64,000 bases of DNA from Bifidobacterium asteroides DSM 20089 (GTDB lineage Bacteria; Actinomycetota; Actinomycetes; Actinomycetales; Bifidobacteriaceae): the NCBI RefSeq assembly GCF_002715865.1, contig NZ_CP017696.1:62001-126000 (forward strand). Direction: 5' to 3'. Under the pieces are notes generated by a model. It ran no database searches and was not told the DNA's origin. It worked only from the letters and a program-made list of their open reading frames with translations. Numbering within the stretch: the first letter of the stretch is position 1; each line of letters starts with the position of its first letter. Shown in pieces: positions 8,473 to 17,923 of the stretch. Made by a program: the position numbers and the translations under genes.

Positions 8473-9429
8473 ATGAGCAGGCATCATCGCGACCGCAGCT
8501 GGGCTCCCGACCCGGAGCCCCTGCCCGAAGGCATTGGAGTCATCGACGATCACACCCACATGGCCTCTGTTGTTCCTTTCGCCCAGGAGATGGACCGGCA
8601 GGCCAGGGAGCGCGGGCAGGATCCGGTCCCCGTCCGCACGGTCGACCAGCAGCTGGAAAGGGCTGGGGCCGTGGGCGTGGTCGGGACCATCGACGTGGGC
8701 TGCGAGCTGCCTAACCTGCAGACGGCTGTGGACCTGGCCCTGGCCCATCCCGGGGTGGTTTACGCAGCTCTGGCCATTCATCCCAATGAGGCCGTTCTGC
8801 ATGGTCATCGAGGGGTGCCGGGACCGGACGGACTGCCACTGAAGTATCAGCCCTGGCATGAAGCTTCCTTCGAGCAGGCGCTTGGGGAGGTTTCGCGACT
8901 GGCTCGCGCATATCCCGACCAGGTGGTGGCCATCGGTGAGACGGGCATGGACCTCTTCCGAACCGGTCAGGGGGCCGAAGAGATCCAGCGGCAGGCCTTC
9001 CGCGACCACATTGCCCTGGCCAAGGAGCTGGGTCTGCCCATGCAGATCCACGACCGCGATGCCCATCGGCAGGTCATCGAGACCCTATTGGAGGACGGCG
9101 CTCCCGAGCGCACAATCTTCCACTCCTATTCGGGTGATGCGCAGATGGCTCAGGTGGTCGCAGAGCACGGCTGGTATCTGAGCTTTTCGGGAACGGTTTC
9201 CTACAAGGGCAACGAGGGAATCCGCCAGGCCCTGTCCGTGGTCGGCATGGACCACATCATGGTGGAGACCGATGCACCCTACCTGAGTCCTATGCCCTAC
9301 CGGGGACGCACCAACTCCCCATACATGATTCCTTATACCCTCCGAGCCATGGCCGATGCCTTGGGTTGCCCCCTGGCCCAGGTGGCCAAAGCGACGGCGG
9401 CCACCACGCGCCGGGTTTACGGCTTGTGA
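8473..9429 (+). CDS. tatD: TatD-family metal-dependent hydrolase
   Basis: A 318-residue TIM-barrel hydrolase of the TatD DNase family, which in characterised members is a metal-dependent 3'-5' DNase. Metal and catalytic signatures are in order: DDHTHM (His-x-His after strand 1), AIGETGMDLF (Glu), MQIHDRDAH (His), IFHSYSG (His) and VETDAPYLSP (Asp). The start at 8473 is the first ATG that leaves only the usual short N-terminal tail; an upstream extension would overlap the divergent GH43 gene. In many bacteria tatD sits beside metG and ksgA; here it precedes kup. Confidence 0.88.
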   Translation: MSRHHRDRSWAPDPEPLPEGIGVIDDHTHMASVVPFAQEMDRQARERGQDPVPVRTVDQQLERAGAVGVVGTIDVGCELPNLQTAVDLALAHPGVVYAALAIHPNEAVLHGHRGVPGPDGLPLKYQPWHEASFEQALGEVSRLARAYPDQVVAIGETGMDLFRTGQGAEEIQRQAFRDHIALAKELGLPMQIHDRDAHRQVIETLLEDGAPERTIFHSYSGDAQMAQVVAEHGWYLSFSGTVSYKGNEGIRQALSVVGMDHIMVETDAPYLSPMPYRGRTNSPYMIPYTLRAMADALGCPLAQVAKATAATTRRVYGL

Positions 9430-9603
9430 GGGATGTCCGACGGACGCTGCCAGGCGGTATTAAGCTAATGGTGTGTCGCGGTCTGAATCGCCCCTGCCGA
9501 GTGTGGGGGGAGAGTGCTACGGTTGTCGTCGCACGTGTGCGCGAACAGCAACATACGGCACCCGTAAGTAGATGAGTGAAGGCATTGGCCGATGGAGGGC
9601 TCT

Positions 9604-11925
9604 ATGGCGGATGAGCGGCATGAGTTGGCGGCTCAGGATGATGGCAGGGGCGCTGACGAACCACCCCGGTTATCCAGCGAAAAAGCAGCGAAGCCGACTG
9701 CGGCCTCCCGTAAGGGTCGGCTGACGAAGGAGTCGATACTTCCCCCGGAGAGCTTTACCAAGGCCCCAAAGATCTCGGCCAAATCCCGCACCCGGGAGGA
9801 AGAGAACGAGCTCAAGCGGGTCCGGCGCGAGGCCCAGCGTGCGGCCCAGCGTCGCCGCACCCCGCCAAAGGGCCCTCTGGGCCGCTGGTGGCGACGGGTG
9901 CAGTCCTCGCCTGACAGGATCAGCCTGGGCATGTGCATCGTGGCCCTGGGTGTGGTCTACGGCGACATCGGCACCTCGCCCCTGTACACCATGCAGGCCT
10001 TCGTGGCCGGGCAGGGCGGCATGGCCCGTGTGGACAGGGCTGCAGTGCTGGGTATGCTCTCCCTGGTCTTCTGGTCCATCACGCTGATCACCACGGTCAA
10101 ATACGTTCTGGTGGCCATGCGCATCGACAACAAGGGCGAGGGCGGCATCTTCGCCCTGTACACCCTGGTCCGGCACTACGGCAAATGGCTGGCCATTCCT
10201 GCTATGGTCGGCGGTGCAGCCTTCCTGGCTGACTCGGTGCTGACTCCGGCCGTCTCCATATCCTCGGCAGTCGAGGGCCTGAAGACCATCCCAGTCCTGA
10301 CTCCGATCTTCCGTGAAAACGGAAACCTGACCATGGTCATCACCTTAGTGATCATCCTGATTCTGTTTGCGGTCCAGTCGCGCGGAACGGAGCGGATCGG
10401 CAAGGTCTTCGGAAGCGTGGTCATGGTCTGGTTCGCATTCCTGGCCCTGATCGGCATCTACTGCATAGGCAACGACTGGTCCATCTTCGAGGCCCTGAAT
10501 CCGGTCTACGGGATTCGCTTCCTCTTCAGCCCGCAGAACCCGGTGGGTCTGACCATCATGGGCACGGTCTTCCTGTCCACCACGGGAGCCGAGGCTCTCT
10601 ATTCCGACATGGGTCACGTGGGTCGGGGCAACATCTATGCCACATGGCCCTTTATCAACGTCGCCCTGGTCTTCAACTACTTCGGTCAGGGGGCCTGGAT
10701 CCTGCGCAACAGCGACAATAAGGCCCTGCAGGGTGTGGACGGGCTCAACCCCTTCTTCCAGATGATGCCCACCACCGTGCGTTACGTGGCTGTCCTCCTG
10801 TCGGTGACGGCTGGTGTCATCGCCTCGCAGGCCCTGATAACGGGTGCATTCACCATGGTCTCGGAGGCCACCGGCCTCAACTGGATGCCGCACCTGCAGG
10901 TGCGCTACCCGGCGCGGACCCGTGGCCAGCTCTATATCCCAACCATCAACTGGGTCCTGTGCGCGGCCACGCTGACGGTGCTGGCCATCTTCAAGGATTC
11001 CGAGCACATTTCTGCCGCCTACGGATTGGCCCTGACGGTGACCATGATCACCACCACCGTTCTGCTGGCCGACTATATCTGGCACGACGGCAAGCGGGCG
11101 CTCTCCCTGCTCTTCGCTGCTGTCTTCCTGGCCATCCAGATCCTCTTCTTCATGGCCTCCATGGCAAAGTTCATGCACGGCGGCTGGTTCACCATGCTGC
11201 TGACCGCGGCCATCCTCTACATCATGTACACCTGGGATGTGGGCACCAAGGTGGAGCGCTCACAGCGTCGGCATATGACGGCAAAGGAGTGTCTGCCCGC
11301 CCTGGAGATGCTCCACAACGACTTCCGTGTCCCCTATTACGCGGACAATCTGGTCTATCTGACCTCGGACGCGGAGATGCGGCGGCTGGACACCGATATC
11401 TTCTTCTCCATCTTCGCCAACCGGCCCAAACGGGCTCGCGCCTGGTGGGCGGTCTCGGTCCAGACCACGGATGCTCCCTACACCCGCAAGTATTCGGTGG
11501 AGAATTTCGGCACCAACTACCTCTTCCGCGTGCGCATGAGGCTGGGCTTCAAGGTTGACCAGAATGTGGCCACCTACCTGCACCAGATCATGCATGAGCT
11601 GATCGACAGCGGCGAACTGCCCAAGCAGCCATCCATCTACCCCAAGGTGGACGAGGATCCGCAGATCGGCACAGTCACCTACGTGCTGGTCCACAAGGCT
11701 CTGATGCCCGAGTCCAAGATCGACTCCCGCGGTGCCTTCTCGCTGAAGGTCAAGTATGCCATCCGCAAGGTGGCGGGCTCGCCGATCAAGTGGTTCGGTC
11801 TGGCTCCCTACAACCCCATCGTGGAGGTGCAGCCCTTGTTCGTTTCCACCAGGGCGGTTCCCAAGCTGACGCGAGTGGTCCTGCCCTCCCGCAAAATCAA
11901 AGGCGGCAAGCATCACAAGGGCTGA
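9604..11925 (+). CDS. kup: Kup potassium/proton symporter
   Basis: A 773-residue potassium uptake protein. The Kup/HAK signature ALGVVYGDIGTSPLYTMQ follows membrane segment 1, and about 12 hydrophobic segments run to near residue 550, then a C-terminal cytoplasmic domain. The ATG at 9604 is chosen because GGAGGG lies four bases before it; the ATG at 9592 would overlap that ribosome site. The N-terminus has about 100 charged residues before the first membrane segment (lysine, arginine and glutamate rich), much longer than in E. coli Kup. It is single-gene in context, upstream of gnd. Confidence 0.92.
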   Translation: MADERHELAAQDDGRGADEPPRLSSEKAAKPTAASRKGRLTKESILPPESFTKAPKISAKSRTREEENELKRVRREAQRAAQRRRTPPKGPLGRWWRRVQSSPDRISLGMCIVALGVVYGDIGTSPLYTMQAFVAGQGGMARVDRAAVLGMLSLVFWSITLITTVKYVLVAMRIDNKGEGGIFALYTLVRHYGKWLAIPAMVGGAAFLADSVLTPAVSISSAVEGLKTIPVLTPIFRENGNLTMVITLVIILILFAVQSRGTERIGKVFGSVVMVWFAFLALIGIYCIGNDWSIFEALNPVYGIRFLFSPQNPVGLTIMGTVFLSTTGAEALYSDMGHVGRGNIYATWPFINVALVFNYFGQGAWILRNSDNKALQGVDGLNPFFQMMPTTVRYVAVLLSVTAGVIASQALITGAFTMVSEATGLNWMPHLQVRYPARTRGQLYIPTINWVLCAATLTVLAIFKDSEHISAAYGLALTVTMITTTVLLADYIWHDGKRALSLLFAAVFLAIQILFFMASMAKFMHGGWFTMLLTAAILYIMYTWDVGTKVERSQRRHMTAKECLPALEMLHNDFRVPYYADNLVYLTSDAEMRRLDTDIFFSIFANRPKRARAWWAVSVQTTDAPYTRKYSVENFGTNYLFRVRMRLGFKVDQNVATYLHQIMHELIDSGELPKQPSIYPKVDEDPQIGTVTYVLVHKALMPESKIDSRGAFSLKVKYAIRKVAGSPIKWFGLAPYNPIVEVQPLFVSTRAVPKLTRVVLPSRKIKGGKHHKG

Positions 11926-12000
11926 GTGAGTGGAATCTCACCCTATGGATCCTGGCCCAAATCGGGTCCGGGCCATAGAATTGACGGCATGGAACCTGGT

Positions 12001-12017
12001 GCCCGGCCTTTCCGGGC
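12001..12017 (+). promoter_or_regulatory. Small hairpin just before the gnd ribosome site
   Basis: GCCCGG and CCGGGC form a 6-bp perfect stem with a 5-base loop, ending eight bases before GAAAGG of gnd. It could reduce translation or mark an mRNA end; function is unproven. Confidence 0.35.
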
Positions 12018-12037
12018 TACCGTCGAAAGGTGATGTG

Positions 12038-13504
12038 ATGACACAAGCTCAAGCCAATATCGGAGTCGTGGGTCTGGCCGCCATGGGCGCCAGCCTGTCC
12101 AGGAACCTGGCACGGCACGGCAATACCGTAGCGGTTTACAACCGTCACTATTCGCGCACCGAGACCCTGATCAATGATCATGGCCAGGAGGGGCGGTTTG
12201 TCCCGGCCAAGACGTTGCAGGAGTTCGTGGCCTCGTTGACCAAACCCCGCACCGCCATCATCATGGTCAAGGCCGGTGATCCCACCGACCAGATGATCAA
12301 CGACCTGGCCGACCTGATGGAGCCGGGGGACATCATCGTCGACGCCGGCAATGCCTACTTCAAGGACACCATCCGCCGGGAGAAGGCCATCCGCGCCCGT
12401 GGATTGCACTTTGTTGGCTGCGGTGTCTCCGGCGGCGAGCAGGGCGCACTCCTGGGGCCCTCCATGATGCCCGGTGGAACCGATGAGTCCTGGAAGACCC
12501 TGGGACCCATCCTGGAGTCCATCGCCGCCAAGGTCGACGGCGAACCCTGCGTCACCCACATCGGCACAGACGGTGCGGGTCACTTTGTCAAGATGGTCCA
12601 CAACGGCATCGAGTACTCCGATATGCAGGTGATCGCCGAGTCCTATGACCTGATGCGTCGCGGTCTGGGCATGGAACCCGAGGCCATCGCCCAGGTCTTC
12701 GAGGAGTGGAACAAGGGGGATCTGAACTCCTACCTGGTGCAGATCACCGCCGAGGTACTCCATCACACCGATGCCGCCACCGGCAAGCCCTTCATCGACA
12801 TCGTCACCGATCAGGCCGGCATGAAGGGCACCGGTACCTGGACTGTGCAGACCGCACTGGATCTTGCCGTGCCCGTGACCGGCATTGGTGAGGCGGTCTT
12901 CGCCCGGGGACTTTCCTCTTCGCCTGAGCTGCGCAGCCAGGCTGCACAGGAGGGACTGAAGGGTCCGCAGCCCAAGGCCGTCATGGCCGATCTGGCTGCC
13001 GACCCCGAGGCCCGCAAGTCCTTCATCGAGGACATTCGCCAGGCCCTCTATGCTTCCAAGATCGTGGCCTACGCCCAGGGATTCAACGAGATGCAGGAGG
13101 GAGCCCGGGTCTATGGCTGGAAGCTGGACATGGGCGCCATCGCCCGCATCTGGCGCGGCGGCTGCATCATCCGGGCCAAGTTCCTGAACCGGATCTCTGA
13201 TGCCTACGCCTCTGGCCGTGAACCGGGCTCCCTGCTCTTCGACCCCTTCTTCAAGCAGGCGGTCGAGCAGGCCCAGGATTCATGGCGGCGTGTCGTGGCC
13301 AGCGCCACCCAGGCCGGCATCCCCATCCCCGTCTTCGCCAGCTCCCTGTCCTACTACGACGGACTGCGTTCCGATCGGCTCCCCGCCGCCCTGATCCAGG
13401 GGCAGCGTGACCTCTTCGGCGCCCACACCTATGGGCGCGTGGATCAGCCGGGTGTCTTCCACACCCTCTGGGCCGAGGACAAGTCCGAGATCAAGCAGGA
13501 CTGA
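12038..13504 (+). CDS. gnd: 6-phosphogluconate dehydrogenase, long decarboxylating form
   Basis: A 488-residue enzyme that oxidises 6-phosphogluconate to ribulose 5-phosphate and CO2, normally with NADP. The dinucleotide site is GVVGLAAMGASLSRNLA (GxAxxG type), followed by the family signature VGCGVSGGEQGALLGPSMMPGG and the active-site region HFVKMVHNGIEYSDMQ. The C-terminal helical domain contains IWRGGCIIRAKFL. The ATG at 12038 follows GAAAGG. A strong terminator follows. A second, shorter dehydrogenase lies at 18843-19721, so the genome carries two non-identical versions. Confidence 0.95.
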   Translation: MTQAQANIGVVGLAAMGASLSRNLARHGNTVAVYNRHYSRTETLINDHGQEGRFVPAKTLQEFVASLTKPRTAIIMVKAGDPTDQMINDLADLMEPGDIIVDAGNAYFKDTIRREKAIRARGLHFVGCGVSGGEQGALLGPSMMPGGTDESWKTLGPILESIAAKVDGEPCVTHIGTDGAGHFVKMVHNGIEYSDMQVIAESYDLMRRGLGMEPEAIAQVFEEWNKGDLNSYLVQITAEVLHHTDAATGKPFIDIVTDQAGMKGTGTWTVQTALDLAVPVTGIGEAVFARGLSSSPELRSQAAQEGLKGPQPKAVMADLAADPEARKSFIEDIRQALYASKIVAYAQGFNEMQEGARVYGWKLDMGAIARIWRGGCIIRAKFLNRISDAYASGREPGSLLFDPFFKQAVEQAQDSWRRVVASATQAGIPIPVFASSLSYYDGLRSDRLPAALIQGQRDLFGAHTYGRVDQPGVFHTLWAEDKSEIKQD

Positions 13505-13522
13505 GCTTCTCGCCGGAACCGC

Positions 13523-13565
13523 AAGGGTCCGCACAGCCGCTGAAACGGCTGCGCGGACCCTTTTG
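13523..13565. terminator. Intrinsic terminator between gnd and the convergent LacI gene
   Basis: AAGGGTCCGC-ACAGCCG pairs with CGGCTGC-GCGGACCCTT around a CTGAAA loop, followed by TTTT on the plus strand and preceded by few As. It may serve both converging transcripts. Confidence 0.85.
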
Positions 13566-13573
13566 TCATCCTG

Positions 13574-14608
13574 TCAGCGGATCCTGGCTGTGGATTCCCG
13601 GACCACCAGCCGGCATGCGGCAGTCGTCCGAGTGGGAGGACGATTATCGTCCTCGCCCTGCAGACGAGCCAGGAGGGCATCCACCGCCTTGCGGGCCAGG
13701 TCCTCCTTGTCGGTGCTGATGGTGGTCAGCGAAGGTATATAGGACTCTCCCTCCTGGATGCCGTCGAATCCCACAACGGCCAGGTCCCGGGGAACCTCCA
13801 CTCCGCATTCGTGCAGTCCTCGGATCAGGCCCAGGGCCAGGGAGTCGGTCATGCAGAAGATGCCGTCAAAGGGCAGGTCGGACGTGTCGGCCAGATGATG
13901 GCCCAGGTCGCGGGCCATTTCCCCGTCCCAGCGGTCCAGGGACAGGAAGTCCTTAGGTTGGGCCTCGATTCCGGCGGCCTTCAGGGTCTTCAGGCAGCCT
14001 GCCACCCTACGGCCACGGACCGAGTGCCGTTGGACCGGATTGGTGCTGGCCGCCATGTCGGCACCCACCACGCCTATTCGTCGGCATCCACAGTCCAGCA
14101 GGTGCTGCACGGCCATGGCGGCTCCCTCGAATCCGGCCGTCATGACCGAGTCGAAGACCGGCTCGGCTGAGGGGTCGTCCAGCAGGACCAGAGGCTTGCC
14201 ATCGGCCAGCTCCTGCATCTCTTCATTGGTGATGCTGCCTGGGCTGAAGATGGTGCCGTCGCAGAGCTGGCTGGTCACATGCCGGAGGATGGAGACCTCG
14301 TCCTGTTTGGAGTTGGAGGTCTGCTGGATGATGGCCTGCATGCCGTGGGCATTGATCTGCCGGGAGATGGCCGCGCTCATCTGCGCGGGGTAAGGCTTGT
14401 CTAGTTCGAAGATGGCCACACCGATGATGCCGCTCTTGCCTGAGCGCAGGCTTCTGGCCGACAGGTTGGCCGAGTAGCGGAGCTTGTGGGCGGCAAGCAG
14501 GACCCTGCGCCTGGTGTCATCCGCTATGCGTCTATCGCCTCGAAGGGCATAGGAGGCAGTGGCCCGAGAGACCTGCGCCTCCTTGGCCACATCGCTCATC
14601 GTCACCAT
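13574..14608 (-). CDS. LacI-family transcriptional regulator
   Basis: A 344-residue repressor. The N-terminal helix-turn-helix reads MSDVAKEAQVSRATASYALRG, followed by the hinge and a periplasmic-binding-like sugar sensor (GVVGADMA, GIFCMTDSLALGLIRGL, AVVGFDGIQEG). GTG/ATG choices upstream were rejected because GAAAGGT lies six bases before the ATG at 14608. It is divergent from a sugar ABC operon, and two LacI operators (TTGANNCGNNTCAA) lie between them, so it very likely controls that operon and itself. The inducer is unknown, but the GH43 gene in the operon suggests an arabinoside or xyloside. Confidence 0.92.
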   Translation of the reverse strand: MVTMSDVAKEAQVSRATASYALRGDRRIADDTRRRVLLAAHKLRYSANLSARSLRSGKSGIIGVAIFELDKPYPAQMSAAISRQINAHGMQAIIQQTSNSKQDEVSILRHVTSQLCDGTIFSPGSITNEEMQELADGKPLVLLDDPSAEPVFDSVMTAGFEGAAMAVQHLLDCGCRRIGVVGADMAASTNPVQRHSVRGRRVAGCLKTLKAAGIEAQPKDFLSLDRWDGEMARDLGHHLADTSDLPFDGIFCMTDSLALGLIRGLHECGVEVPRDLAVVGFDGIQEGESYIPSLTTISTDKEDLARKAVDALLARLQGEDDNRPPTRTTAACRLVVRESTARIR

Positions 14609-14670
14609 CTCGCACCTTTCACGGGGTTCAGCCATCATCTTAGGCACACAGGGGTCTTGTCGGCATATAA

Positions 14671-14684
14671 TTGACACGATTCAA
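14671..14684. promoter_or_regulatory. LacI operator O1
   Basis: TTGACACGATTCAA fits the symmetric LacI-family pattern TTGANNCGNNTCAA. It sits in the divergent promoter region and is the exact reverse complement of O2, with the match extending to 17 bp. Confidence 0.8.
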
Positions 14685-14714
14685 CCAACGTGCTATACCA
14701 TATTGTGACAGCAG

Positions 14715-14728
14715 TTGAATCGTGTCAA
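14715..14728. promoter_or_regulatory. LacI operator O2
   Basis: TTGAATCGTGTCAA is the inverted copy of O1, with centres 44 bp apart (about four helical turns). That spacing puts both on one DNA face and would permit looping by a tetrameric or bridging repressor. Confidence 0.8.
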
Positions 14729-14792
14729 TTCCCGGGTCTCGACGTTGAACAGCCCGGACGGATGTTCAGAGGATTGATTGCAAGGAGGAGTC

Positions 14793-16043
14793 ATGAAGCT
14801 GAAGCGAGCATGGAAGGGCATAGCTGCGGCGTTGGGGGTCGGCGTGTTGGTGTCGGCCATGGGTGCCTGCGGGGCTGGTGGCGCTGACGGGTCCAAGACC
14901 ACGCTGACCTTCCTGTCATGGAACAACGAACAGGTCATGAGGCCATACATCGACCAATTCGAGCAACAGAACCCGGGGATCAAGGTGGACTTCAGCTACT
15001 CGCCGCCGACCCCCGAGTACATCCAGACCCTGCAGACCCGACTGGTCGGCAACCAGGCCCCGGATGTGTTCATCATCACCTCCGAGAACAAGGCCGACCT
15101 GATCAAGAACGGCTACGTGCGGGACCTGACCAACGAGCCCTTCATGCGCAACATCTCCCAGGCCAACAAGGACTTCGTCAGTCATGAGGGCAAGGTCTAC
15201 GGTATGTCCGTGTCCTCCTGGGCCTCCGGCATCGTCTACAACAAGGACCTGCTGGCCAAGGCTGGCGCCAAGGAGGTACCGGAGACCTGGGACGGGTTCC
15301 TGCAGCTGTGCAAGAAGCTCAAGGCCGCCGGGGTCACGCCCTTCCTGGAGACCATCGCCGATGGCCCCAGCAGGATTCCCGACGCCTTCATGGGCTCGCA
15401 GTTCGACAGGGACAAGGTCGACGTGACCAGCCTGATTGACCGCCGCCCTCAAAAGCCCGGCAGCGACCAGCGCGAGGCGGCTGCGGCCTGGATGAAGCTT
15501 TACGACCAGGGCCTGGTCACACGGGACACGGTCGGCATCAGCGGCGACGACATGAAGACCCAGTTCATCAACGGCCAGGTGGCCATGATCTGCACCGGCC
15601 CCTGGGATCTGCCATCCATCGGCCAGTCCGGGCTCAAGTATGGTATGGCCCCCATGCCGCTCTTGGAGAAGGGCATGGTCAACTACGCCCAGGGATCGCC
15701 ATCGCCCGCCTACGCCATCTACTCCCACCTCAAGGGCGACAAGCTCAAAGCGGCCCGGAAGTTCCTGACCTTCATGGACAGTCACTGGGCCCTGCAGCGT
15801 TCGGCCGACAACGGGGATGCCATCACCGTCCAGGGGTTCAAGGCCAAGGTCAAGCCCGAGTACGAGCAGGTCTACCGGGCCAACGTGCAGCCAGGCCACT
15901 ACTTCCTGCTCATGAACTTCTATGCCAAGCCGGATGTGCTGACAACCGTGCGCCAGTCCGAGACCCAGCAGCTGGTGCAGGGGTCCATCAATCTGGATCA
16001 GTGGGCCAAGGCCATCGACGACAAAATGGCCTCGGTCAAGTAG
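14793..16043 (+). CDS. ABC sugar-binding lipoprotein
   Basis: A 416-residue CUT1-type solute-binding protein with a lipoprotein signal: positive MKLKRAWK, hydrophobic core, and MGAC lipobox with Cys near residue 26. The mature protein begins TLTFLSWNNEQVMRPYIDQF and has the usual hinge and GQVAMICTGPWDLP segment. ATG at 14793 follows AAGGAGGAG. It is the first gene of an operon of binding protein, two permeases and GH43, behind two LacI operators. The ligand is unproven; an arabino- or xylo-oligosaccharide is inferred. Confidence 0.9.
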   Translation: MKLKRAWKGIAAALGVGVLVSAMGACGAGGADGSKTTLTFLSWNNEQVMRPYIDQFEQQNPGIKVDFSYSPPTPEYIQTLQTRLVGNQAPDVFIITSENKADLIKNGYVRDLTNEPFMRNISQANKDFVSHEGKVYGMSVSSWASGIVYNKDLLAKAGAKEVPETWDGFLQLCKKLKAAGVTPFLETIADGPSRIPDAFMGSQFDRDKVDVTSLIDRRPQKPGSDQREAAAAWMKLYDQGLVTRDTVGISGDDMKTQFINGQVAMICTGPWDLPSIGQSGLKYGMAPMPLLEKGMVNYAQGSPSPAYAIYSHLKGDKLKAARKFLTFMDSHWALQRSADNGDAITVQGFKAKVKPEYEQVYRANVQPGHYFLLMNFYAKPDVLTTVRQSETQQLVQGSINLDQWAKAIDDKMASVK

Positions 16044-16056
16044 GAAGGGCTGGATC

Positions 16057-16986
16057 ATGGCTTCCCAATCTGCGGCAGAGCGTGCCAACGCCCATCGGCG
16101 GCGCATGGTCGGCCTGCGGCAGGATCTGACCTCTTTCTGGTTCCTCCTGCCCATCCTGGCCGTCTTCGTCATCCTCTTCGCGGTGCCGCTGGTGCAGACC
16201 ATCATCTACTCGGTGACCGACTTCAACGGCTACAGCCTGAACATGCACTATGTGGGCTGGAAGAACTATCACAGCGTGTTCACCGATTCCTCGACCATGC
16301 AGGGCCTGGTATTCACCATTCTGTACGCTGTGGCCCAGACGGTCCTGGTGACCATCTTCGCCATCCCCTTGGCCGTCACCCTGAACCGGAAGTTCTGGGG
16401 CCGCAACTTCGCACGCTCACTGTTCTTCTTCTTCAGCGTGCCATCGTTGGCAATCATGGGCATGGTCTGGAAGTACATTTTTTCGCCTATGAAGTCAGGT
16501 GTCATCAACACCATCCTGGGCGTCTTCGGCCTGGGGCCGGTGCCCTGGCTGTCCAACTCGACCCTGGCCCGGTGCTGCGTCATCTTCATCGCCGTCTGGG
16601 CACAGATCGGCTGGCATGCCACCCTCTACCTGGCTTTCCTGCAGTCCATTCCCGGAGACCTCTATGAGCAGGCCACAGTGGACGGGGCCAGCAGCCGCCA
16701 GCAGTTCGTCCACATCACCCTGCCCCAGCTGATTCCGGGCATCGTCACCTCAAGTTTCCTCCTCATGTCAGGTGGCCTCAAGGTTTACGATCTGCCCTAC
16801 ACCATGACCAAGGGCGGCCCCGGGTACTCCACCTATACGGTGACCCAGTCCATCATCCAGCAGGGCATCGGCCAGTCCCAGTACGGGTTGGGCTCGGCCC
16901 TGGCGGTTTTGTTCACCTTGGCTACGGCCCTCGTGGTCTTCGCTCAGATGGGTGCCGCCAGCCTGATTTCGAGGAGGTTCCAATGA
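16057..16986 (+). CDS. ABC sugar permease, MalF type
   Basis: A 309-residue permease with six membrane segments and the docking loop EQATVDGASSRQQFVHITLP (EAA-type, first residues EQA). Its start lies 14 bases after the binding-protein stop, with GGAAGG as ribosome site, and no hairpin lies between, unlike the first ABC operon. The stop overlaps the next start by ATGA. Confidence 0.9.
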   Translation: MASQSAAERANAHRRRMVGLRQDLTSFWFLLPILAVFVILFAVPLVQTIIYSVTDFNGYSLNMHYVGWKNYHSVFTDSSTMQGLVFTILYAVAQTVLVTIFAIPLAVTLNRKFWGRNFARSLFFFFSVPSLAIMGMVWKYIFSPMKSGVINTILGVFGLGPVPWLSNSTLARCCVIFIAVWAQIGWHATLYLAFLQSIPGDLYEQATVDGASSRQQFVHITLPQLIPGIVTSSFLLMSGGLKVYDLPYTMTKGGPGYSTYTVTQSIIQQGIGQSQYGLGSALAVLFTLATALVVFAQMGAASLISRRFQ

Positions 16987-17840
16987 GCAGCAGCAAGAGC
17001 TCGACTCTGACACTGAGCCAGCGGGAGCGGCGGCGTTCGGTGGTCAGGAGCGTGGTGGTGCTGATCATCGCCCTGATCTGTGCTGTGCCCCTCTGGTACA
17101 TCCTGATCAACACCTTCAAGACCGTCCCCGACATGGCCACCAATCCCCTGGGCCTGCCCAAGCAGTGGACGTTGCGCAACTACACGCGGGCCTTCGCCAC
17201 GGTGCCCATCGTCCGCAGCCTGGTCAACACCCTGATCGTCACCTTTTTCGGTGTCCTCTTCCAGGTGCTGATCGGAGCTTTGGCTGCCTACGGGATGATC
17301 ATGCGCAAGTCGATCTTCACCTCGGTCATCGGGGTGATCCTCATGATTGCCTTCGTCATTCCCGCCCAGTCCACCCTGATTCCCCTCTACCGGATGGAGT
17401 CCAGCGTGGGGCTTGTCAACACGCTCCTGGGTCTGATCGTCATGTACCTGGGCGGGGCGGTCTTCTGCTACTTCCTGATCGTGGGCTACATGCAGTCCCT
17501 GCCCTTCGAGCTCATCGAGGCCGCCAGAATCGACGGTGCCGGCCCTTTGAGGATCTTCTGGAGCATCGTGCTGCCACTGATCAGGCCCATCCTGACTACG
17601 GTGGTGGTCTTCCAGACCATGTCGACCTGGAACGACTTCATGACGGCCAACGTTTTCATCAGCAGCTCCAACCTGCGCACCATCGTTCTGCAGGTCTACA
17701 ACGCAGTCGGCCAGTTCACGACTGATTGGCCCAGCTTCATGACCATTACGGTCCTGGCCCTGATTCCGGTCTTCATCTTCTTCATCTTCTGCCAGAAGTG
17801 GATCGTTTCCGGGCTGGTTGCCGGAGCGGTCAAGGGGTAA
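16983..17840 (+). CDS. ABC sugar permease, MalG type
   Basis: A 285-residue membrane protein with six segments and docking loop EAARIDGAGPLRIFWSIVLP. GAGGAGG precedes the ATG inside the previous gene. It pairs with the upstream MalF-type permease. No ATPase gene follows, so a shared ATPase is expected. Confidence 0.9.
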   Translation: MSSSKSSTLTLSQRERRRSVVRSVVVLIIALICAVPLWYILINTFKTVPDMATNPLGLPKQWTLRNYTRAFATVPIVRSLVNTLIVTFFGVLFQVLIGALAAYGMIMRKSIFTSVIGVILMIAFVIPAQSTLIPLYRMESSVGLVNTLLGLIVMYLGGAVFCYFLIVGYMQSLPFELIEAARIDGAGPLRIFWSIVLPLIRPILTTVVVFQTMSTWNDFMTANVFISSSNLRTIVLQVYNAVGQFTTDWPSFMTITVLALIPVFIFFIFCQKWIVSGLVAGAVKG

Positions 17841-17923
17841 GGCGCCCAGTCGAAAGGTCGTAGTCAATGGCGGCGGTCGGAGGTTCCGGCCGCCGCACTC
17901 ATGAAGGATCGGAGTCATAGTCC

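Noticed and set aside
8275-9066. Upstream extension of the GH43 gene (7210-8274) into tatD
   Set aside because: The frame is open but antisense to tatD, and a good GAAAGGT ribosome site with ATG lies at 8274.
9430-9603. Possible ydaO/c-di-AMP-type riboswitch upstream of kup
   Set aside because: The gap has GC-rich short repeats but I cannot align the conserved ydaO core bases or a two-domain fold, so no claim is made.
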